Positions 59,712 through 64,000 of a stretch of 64,000 bases of DNA are shown here, piece after piece. The position numbers and the translations under genes are program-made. This DNA comes from Saccharothrix luteola (GTDB lineage: Bacteria > Actinomycetota > Actinomycetes > Mycobacteriales > Pseudonocardiaceae). A model generated the notes under the pieces. The model searched no databases, had not been told where the DNA came from, and saw only the letters and a list, made by a program, of their open reading frames with translations. The stretch covers positions 161,111 through 225,110 of the forward strand of contig NZ_JAJHUO010000019.1 of the NCBI RefSeq assembly GCF_020859565.1, in the 5' to 3' direction. Position 1 is the stretch's first letter. The number at the start of each line of letters is the position of its first letter.

Positions 59712-60542
59712 CTAGAGCCGCTGGTACTCCTCCCACGTCCGCTTCGGGCTCACCGCCGGCCCGTCGTCCGGTCCGCGGTTGGCCAGCCCGTTGAAGCCGA
59801 GGTAGTAGTCGCCTGCCTGGTTCCGCGCGCCGGTGGACAGGTCCGGGTCGGCCAACGCGATCGCGTGGATGTGGTAGTCGAAGCCCTGCGCGGGCGTCCG
59901 GATCCACGCCGCGAACCCGACCTGGCGCAACACCCTGGCCACGTTCGTGCGGGTCGTGGCGGTCATGCCCGACACCGAGATGTCCAGCGCGCCGCCGCCG
60001 TCGTGGGTGCCCGCCGAGCCGGGCACGCCGCCCGGGTTGTACGAGCCCTGGGTGATGCCGAGCGTCCGGCCGAGCAGCCGTTCCGCCTCGACCAGCATGG
60101 CCTTCGTGCGGGTGTTCATGAGCGCGCTGTGGTAGGTCACCCGGCTGCCCGCCGACACCACGCGGGTGACGGTGTAGGTCGTCTCGCCGAGCAGCCGCAA
60201 CGACGTCGGTCCGGGCATGCCGGACGCGTCGAGCCCGGTGTAGCCGAGCGAGCGCTGGTAGGCCGCGTAGGCGTCGATCGTCCGGGTGCCGAAGTGCCCG
60301 TCCACGTACGTCGAGGCGAGGTGCCCCTTCGCGGCGAGCGCCCGTTCCACCAGTCGCACGCTGTCGCCGCTGCCCGGCGTGATCGCCGAGTCGGCCCGGC
60401 GCGGGTCGATCTGCGCGGCCTTGAGCACGGACTCCATGTCGACCACCGGCAGTGCGACGGCCCGGGGCTCGGCGGCGGCGGGCACCGCCAGGCCGACCAA
60501 CCCCATCAGCGCACCGACCACCGCGACTCTGACGTTGACCAC
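59712..60542 (-). CDS. Secreted peptidoglycan-binding, M15-like peptidase protein
   Basis: A GTG at 60542, with GGAGG seven bases upstream, gives 276 residues. Residues 1-25 are a signal peptide (ALMGLVGLAVPAAAEP). Residues about 55-105 form a peptidoglycan-binding helical domain (SVRLVERALAAKGHLASTYVDGHFG). The C-terminal domain has GSAGTHDGGGALDIS and DYHIHAIAL, in the place of the His/Asp and His zinc ligands of M15 D-Ala-D-Ala peptidases. It probably binds or trims the cell wall. Confidence 0.75.
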   Translation of the reverse strand: MVNVRVAVVGALMGLVGLAVPAAAEPRAVALPVVDMESVLKAAQIDPRRADSAITPGSGDSVRLVERALAAKGHLASTYVDGHFGTRTIDAYAAYQRSLGYTGLDASGMPGPTSLRLLGETTYTVTRVVSAGSRVTYHSALMNTRTKAMLVEAERLLGRTLGITQGSYNPGGVPGSAGTHDGGGALDISVSGMTATTRTNVARVLRQVGFAAWIRTPAQGFDYHIHAIALADPDLSTGARNQAGDYYLGFNGLANRGPDDGPAVSPKRTWEEYQRL

Positions 60543-60892
60543 GTCCACCTCCGGTCGACCTCCGACGAAGCGCAGCCAGTCAAGCGCGAACCGGCGGTTG
60601 TTGGCAATACATCTCCGTAGTTGGTTGGTTGTTGACGACCCGGTGCCGCGCTTCGTCCGACGGGGGTCGTGGAGTAGAGTCCAGCGGGTTGGGGCACGAG
60701 CTGTCGGCACTCGGTCGGCGCGGTCCCCGATCCAGTCCGGCCGCATCCCAGGGCCGGGGACGGGAGCACCGGCTTGTCGCCGGATCATCCGTTCACATCA
60801 TCTACCCCTATGGCCCGCAGGCACGCCGGTCCGATCCACCACGCTTTCCCCACGCGTGGCGCGGCCCTGCCGGCAGGGGAGGCGGGGTCGTC
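60543..60892. other. 350-bp divergent intergenic region
   Basis: It separates the secreted M15-like gene from a small plus-strand gene and should hold both promoters. An AT-richer stretch lies at 60595-60640. TAGAGT at 60675-60680 is a possible plus-strand -10 box, far from the start at 60893, which would leave a long leader. No gene or strong RNA fold was recognised. Confidence 0.4.
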
Positions 60893-61204
60893 ATGACGCA
60901 GACCAGACCTGGTCGATCACAAGGTGCCGCGGTCGGCTTCGCCGACGCGAGGGCCGCGGCCGACAGGGCCGAGACCGTGCAGCGCCACCAGGCCGCGCGC
61001 ACCGTCGCCGACAACTCGGTCGACGCGAACGACTGCCGCGAGCTGCTGCTGATGCTCGGCCTGCCCGACCTGCCCGTGGACGACGCGCCGGTGCGCACCC
61101 GCAACGAGCGGGCGCAGGACCAGCGCACGGCCGAGCAGCGCGTGCCCGAGTACCCGTACCAGGACGCGCCGGTCCCGTCCTACCAAGCAGGGGTGCGCGA
61201 CTGA
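60893..61204 (+). CDS. Small hypothetical actinobacterial protein
   Basis: The ATG at 60893 follows AGGGGAGG and gives 103 residues. A basic N-terminus (TQTRPGRSQGAA) leads to a helix rich in Ala and Arg, then ANDCRELLLMLGLPDLPV and a Pro-rich polar tail. Similar short proteins with a DCRELL-type motif occur in actinomycetes, but I know no function. It lies ahead of two other small genes of stress type. Confidence 0.65.
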   Translation: MTQTRPGRSQGAAVGFADARAAADRAETVQRHQAARTVADNSVDANDCRELLLMLGLPDLPVDDAPVRTRNERAQDQRTAEQRVPEYPYQDAPVPSYQAGVRD

Positions 61205-61386
61205 GCAAGTGTCGCAAGTGGACGGTCGCGGACCTCTCCGCGGCGCACGGACCCCTCCACGACTCGTCGACCATCGACCTAACTCGACCGGGTGAGTTGT
61301 CGGCTCGAACGCATCAACGGCCGACTACGGCGGTAGCCCACTTGTGGCGTGTCCACGAGGGGCACCCGGAGGAGGTTCGAGCTCAG

Positions 61387-61587
61387 ATGGGCATTGGCGA
61401 CAAGTTCGACGACCTCAAGGGCAAGGCCAAGGACGCTCTCGGCCAGCACGGCGACAAGGCCGACGAGGGCCTCGACAAGGCCGGTCAGTTCGTCGACGAA
61501 CGCACCGGCGGTGAGCACTCCGAGCACATCCAGAAGGGGACGGACAAGGCCAAGGAAGGCCTGGACCGATTCCGCGAAGGACAGTAG
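61387..61587 (+). CDS. MT0933/Rv0909-like small protein (antitoxin-family annotation)
   Basis: The ATG at 61387 gives 66 residues: MGIGDKFDDLKGKAKDALGQ, then DKADEGLDKAGQFVDERTGG and repeated Lys/Asp heptads. It matches the small MT0933-type family, often listed as antitoxins, and also resembles CsbD-like stress proteins. No toxin gene is adjacent. A strong terminator follows at once. Confidence 0.8.
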   Translation: MGIGDKFDDLKGKAKDALGQHGDKADEGLDKAGQFVDERTGGEHSEHIQKGTDKAKEGLDRFREGQ

Positions 61588-61600
61588 CCCGAAGACGACC

Positions 61601-61632
61601 AAGGGCCGCCCTCTCGATCGAGGGCGGCCCTT
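61601..61632. terminator. Bidirectional terminator hairpin
   Basis: AAGGGCCGCCCTC (61601-61613) and GAGGGCGGCCCTT (61620-61632) pair perfectly over 13 bp with a 6-base loop. It serves the small MT0933-like gene and the convergent gene ending at 61643. Confidence 0.85.
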
Positions 61633-61642
61633 CCGTGCGTGA

Positions 61643-61879
61643 TCAGGAGCGGGTGAGGCGCGAGGCGAGCAGCGCCTTGCCCTGCTCCGCGCCCTTGCGG
61701 CTCTCGCCCTGGGCGCGGCGGAAGAAGTCCGCCAGCTCGCGGTCGCCCGCGCGCTCGGCGTCGGCGATGTAGGCCTCCAGCCGCAGCGCGTTGCTCAGGC
61801 ACGCCTCGACGAACCAGATGATGTTGTAGTCCTTGTCCTGCGTTCCGGTCACCTGACCGGTTTCGGTCGTGGTGGACAC
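61643..61879 (-). CDS. Small conserved-looking helical protein
   Basis: The ATG at 61879 lies three bases after GAGGAGG and gives 78 residues. After a Thr-rich start the protein is one helical block (WFVEACLSNALRLEAYIADAERAGDRELADFFRRAQ) with an acidic and basic pattern like small helical-bundle proteins. I do not recognise a named family. Confidence 0.65.
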   Translation of the reverse strand: MSTTTETGQVTGTQDKDYNIIWFVEACLSNALRLEAYIADAERAGDRELADFFRRAQGESRKGAEQGKALLASRLTRS

Positions 61880-61995
61880 ATGACCTCCTCACTAGTCGGC
61901 GCACCGGGGATACCCGGTTTCCGCACCCTGAACGCGGAACGCCGAGAAGTCACCGCCCTGGCCGCCTCCGTTCGGCCGTCACCCGACCGTGGGAC

Positions 61996-62382
61996 TCAGC
62001 TGTCGAGCTCGGCCCACACGACCTTGCCGTCGGCGGTGGGGTCCGTGCCCCACGCCCGGCTCAGCGCCGCCACGATGATCAGCCCGCGCCCCCGTGCCGA
62101 GTCGACCTGCACGGGTCTCTGCTGGGGCAGCGCGGACGACCGGTCGGCCACCTCGATCCGGAGCCCGGACTCCGTCCGCGAGACGGTCAGGCCCACCGGT
62201 CCGGTGGCGTGGTCCACGGCGTTGGACACCAGTTCGGTCACCACCAAGGCGGCGTCGTCTCCGGCGTCTTCCGACAAACCCCAAGCCGTCACCGCGTCGC
62301 CCACCACCTGACGGGCCCGCGCCGATGAGCCCGCTGACGCGGGCAGCGTCACGGCCACCGGCGCTGCTGGCTCATTGCGCAC
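61996..62382 (-). CDS. Anti-sigma-factor-type ATP-binding protein (RsbW/HATPase)
   Basis: A GTG at 62382 after GGGGAG gives 128 residues. An in-frame ATG lies at 62424 without such a site. ALVVTELVSNAVDHATG is the N box, LRIEVADRS the G1 region, and RGRGLIIVAALS the G2 region of the GHKL fold. Such proteins bind sigma factors or phosphorylate STAS antagonists. A STAS protein gene lies divergently 170 bp away. Confidence 0.88.
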   Translation of the reverse strand: MRNEPAAPVAVTLPASAGSSARARQVVGDAVTAWGLSEDAGDDAALVVTELVSNAVDHATGPVGLTVSRTESGLRIEVADRSSALPQQRPVQVDSARGRGLIIVAALSRAWGTDPTADGKVVWAELDS

Positions 62383-62537
62383 ATCCGCTCCCCGTTGATC
62401 GGCCGTTACGGCATCGTCGCACATCCACCTGGCGCGGCACCGGGCGGTCGCGCCGACCGGCGTCCTGGCGGCGTCCGGCGGCAGGTGGGTGACCAGTCCG
62501 TCGGGGCGCGGTATCGGCACGGGGCCCATCTGGTGGC

Positions 62538-62543
62538 TAGGCT
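62538..62543 (+). promoter_or_regulatory. Candidate -10 box
   Basis: TAGGCT ends eight bases before the ATG at 62552 with no ribosome site between. Confidence 0.4.
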
Positions 62544-62551
62544 CGTGCACC

Positions 62552-62881
62552 ATGGAGTTGCAGGTGCGCAGTGAGGTGCGGGGCGGCTGGACGGTCGTCG
62601 CGGTGTCGGGCGAACTGGACGCGGACACGGTCCCCGTGCTGTCCGACCGCCTCGAAGAGAGCACGGGCGCCAACGTCGTGGTGGACCTGAGCGGGGTGCC
62701 GTTCATGGACACGACGGGGCTGTCCCTGATGCTCGACTGGCACCGCAGACTGGACGGCGCGGGCGGGGAGTTCCGGATGGCGTCGATGCAGCCCTCCGTG
62801 CACAAGCTGTTCCGGCTGACCGAGTTGACCGAGGTCATGCACATCCACGACACCGTCGAGTCGGCCACGACGACCACGTGA
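62552..62881 (+). CDS. STAS-domain anti-sigma factor antagonist
   Basis: The ATG at 62552 gives 109 residues. VVAVSGELDADTVPVLSDRL and VVVDLSGVPFMDTTGLSLML are the STAS core. The phosphorylation site, usually DSSG in SpoIIAA/RsbV, is DTTG (residues 53-56), so a Thr would be the acceptor. It is divergent from an RsbW-like kinase and overlaps a sugar-kinase-like gene by 4 bp. Confidence 0.9.
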   Translation: MELQVRSEVRGGWTVVAVSGELDADTVPVLSDRLEESTGANVVVDLSGVPFMDTTGLSLMLDWHRRLDGAGGEFRMASMQPSVHKLFRLTELTEVMHIHDTVESATTTT

Positions 62882-63741
62882 TCCCCGAGACCTTCCGCAA
62901 CTCGCCGATACCACGCGACCAGGACTGGCTGGCCAACCTCCCCGCCGCCATCGAGCACCGCCTGGCGGCCTGGGACCTGCGCCCGGACGGCCCGGTGAGG
63001 CACGGCTCGCACGCCCTGGTCATCCCGGTGACCCGCGAGAGCACACCGCTCGTGCTGCGCATGAACGCGCCGAGCGAGGACGTGACGGCGCACATCGAGG
63101 CCCTGCGCTTCTGGCGGGGGCGGGGCACCGTCCACCTCGTCGACGCCGACCCGACCGCCGGCGCCATGCTCCTGGAACGCCTGGACCTGCACCACAGCGC
63201 CCTGAACCTCCCGTCCGAGGAGGCCATGGAGGTACTGGGCGTGATGGCCCGACGACTGGCCGTGCCGGCCCCACCGACCGCCCGTTCGACGGCCGACCTG
63301 GCCCTCGCCCGCGCCGACAGCCTGGAATCCGACTGGCTGCGCCAGAACAAACCCTTCGACCGCGCCATCCTCCGCGCGGGGGAGAAGGCAGTGGAAACCC
63401 TGGTCACCACCACGTCCACGCTCGCGGTCAACGGTGACCTGCACTCGGCCCAGGTCCTGGCCGGAACCCGCGAGCCCTGGCTTACCGTCGACCCGATCCT
63501 GCTGCGCGGCGACATCGCCTACGACCTGGCCAGAGTCCTCTGGACGAGGCTCGACGACATGCCCGACGACACCGCGATCACCGACCACCTGGACATCGTC
63601 GTCACCGCCGCCAACCTGAACCGCGACCAAGCCCGGAACTGGATCGTCTTCCGCGCCATCGACTACTGGCTCTGGGGCCTGGACGCGGGCCTGACCGAAG
63701 ACCCCATCCGCTGCCACCGCCTGATCACCGCCCTGACCTGA
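62878..63741 (+). CDS. APH(6)/hydroxyurea-phosphotransferase-like kinase
   Basis: The GTG at 62878 overlaps the STAS stop (GTGA) and gives 287 residues. DLRPDGPVRHGSHALVIPV, GAMLLERLDL, LAVNGDLHSAQVLAG (catalytic loop, Asp with the usual HxDxxxxN partly changed to GDLHSAQV) and TVDPILLRGDIAYDLARVL match the family. The Asn normally following the catalytic Asp is Gln, so activity is uncertain. It is a paralogue of the 56472 gene. Translational coupling to a STAS gene is unusual. Confidence 0.8.
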   Translation: MIPETFRNSPIPRDQDWLANLPAAIEHRLAAWDLRPDGPVRHGSHALVIPVTRESTPLVLRMNAPSEDVTAHIEALRFWRGRGTVHLVDADPTAGAMLLERLDLHHSALNLPSEEAMEVLGVMARRLAVPAPPTARSTADLALARADSLESDWLRQNKPFDRAILRAGEKAVETLVTTTSTLAVNGDLHSAQVLAGTREPWLTVDPILLRGDIAYDLARVLWTRLDDMPDDTAITDHLDIVVTAANLNRDQARNWIVFRAIDYWLWGLDAGLTEDPIRCHRLITALT

Positions 63742-63832
63742 CCACAGCACCAAGAACCCCAAAGCTCCCTCCCCGCGGACCCCACAACCTCTCACCAACC
63801 ACCCCACAACGGACCCGCAGCCGACCCACCTA

Positions 63833-63886
63833 GGCCCGATTTGACATGGGTTCGGCCTGGCTGGGGTGCCCGTAAGGGCCCCATGT
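63833..63886. repeat. Dispersed palindromic element, copy 2 (interrupted)
   Basis: It matches the reverse complement of 10146-10199 at 51 of 54 positions. The first arm GATTTGACATGGG is intact (63838-63850), but the second stops after CCCATGT at 63886, six bases short of the 13-bp arm. The next sequence, GGCGGGTTCCAGTAG, is unrelated. Confidence 0.75.
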
Positions 63887-64000
63887 GGCGGGTTCCAGTA
63901 GTCGTCGCAACACCTGGGTTGTTCGGGGGTTGTGGTGTTCGGGATCCGTGGGGATCGGTCGCCTCAGGGGCGTAGGAAGCTGGACGCGGAGCGTCGGGCC
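63887..64000. mobile_element. Probable left end of an insertion sequence (partial)
   Basis: Homology to the palindromic element breaks at exactly 63887, where a new sequence begins with GGCGGGTTCCAGTAGTCGTC and includes the short alternating repeats CAACACC and GGTGTTC. A start codon and basic reading frame open 48 bp later. This is what the end of an IS inserted into the palindrome would look like. The rest of the element lies outside the window. Confidence 0.45.
63935..64000 (+). CDS. Possible transposase N-terminus (partial)
   Basis: A GTG at 63935 opens a 22-codon frame to the window edge: VFGIRGDRSPQGRRKLDAER and more. A basic start followed by R-R-K-L-D-x-E-R-R fits an HTH-bearing transposase such as those of the IS30 group, but the fragment is too short to assign. 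Confidence 0.3.
   Translation, partial: MFGIRGDRSPQGRRKLDAERRA

Noticed and set aside
61387..61879. A toxin-antitoxin pair
   Set aside because: The MT0933-like protein has the antitoxin-family label, but the next gene is convergent, separated by a terminator, and has no toxin features.
1..64000. tRNA, rRNA, riboswitch or replication origin
   Set aside because: No cloverleaf ends, rRNA-like stretch, known riboswitch core or DnaA-box cluster was seen on reading. A covariance-model search would be needed to exclude small RNAs.

Overview
The window reads as chromosomal DNA of a high-GC actinomycete. G/C dominates third codon positions, GTG and TTG starts are common, genes often overlap by 4 bp, and several genes have a TANNNT box 6-8 bases before the start codon, as in leaderless actinobacterial transcripts. 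The gene families present (STAND regulator with HTH and TPR, TPR-CHAT protein, GH64 glucanase with a ricin-type lectin, DUF2332, DUF664, MT0933-like small protein) suit Pseudonocardiaceae (Saccharothrix/Actinosynnema/Lentzea type). That placement is an inference. No rRNA, tRNA or CRISPR array was recognised. Layout: 1-1.2 kb is a partial methyltransferase and a gap that may hold a gene remnant. 1.2-17.9 kb is a surface-polysaccharide locus: nine tightly coupled plus-strand genes (multidrug/metabolite-type transporter, CE4 deacetylase, O-antigen-ligase/polymerase-like protein, GT4, Wzz-like protein, GT87-like protein, flippase, two more GT4s), then a minus-strand polyprenyl-phosphate sugar transferase with a putative glycosidase lipoprotein, a plus-strand GT2 and FAD oxidoreductase, and a UDP-GlcNAc 2-epimerase. 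Together they could prime, build, flip, polymerise and trim an N-acetylhexosamine-containing polymer. Between the last two GT4 genes lie a seven-copy 22-bp tandem array and a 55-bp palindromic element with a second copy at the end of the window. 18-25.5 kb is a mixed set: lysyl-oxidase-like exoprotein, Ser/Thr kinase, hydrolase/MocR regulator pair, terpene-cyclase-fold protein, DUF2332, and an APH-family kinase. 25.5-28.4 kb holds the most remarkable gene: an 841-residue fusion of a cytoplasmic TPR-like segment, a transmembrane helix, an amino-acid-type periplasmic binding domain and a complete pentameric ligand-gated ion channel. 28.5-42.5 kb: hydrolase, GH64 beta-1,3-glucanase, class V aminotransferase, a duplicated-domain membrane-anchored protein, acetoacetate-decarboxylase-like protein, a large zinc-ribbon Ski2-type helicase, phosphodiesterase, DUF664, a frameshifted CtpE-like P-type ATPase, and a wrecked alcohol dehydrogenase. 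42.6-46 kb is a phosphoketolase-acetate kinase operon. 46-54.5 kb holds a STAND regulator and a TPR-CHAT protease-like protein divergent from a zinc-ribbon protein and a membrane protein. 54.5-63.7 kb: TetR regulator with methyltransferase and a double operator, YnfA, two APH(6)-like kinases, a decaying regulator region, CutA, pirin, a secreted peptidoglycan-binding M15-like protein, small stress-type proteins, and an anti-sigma/STAS pair. The window ends in the second palindromic element, which looks cut by the end of an insertion sequence.
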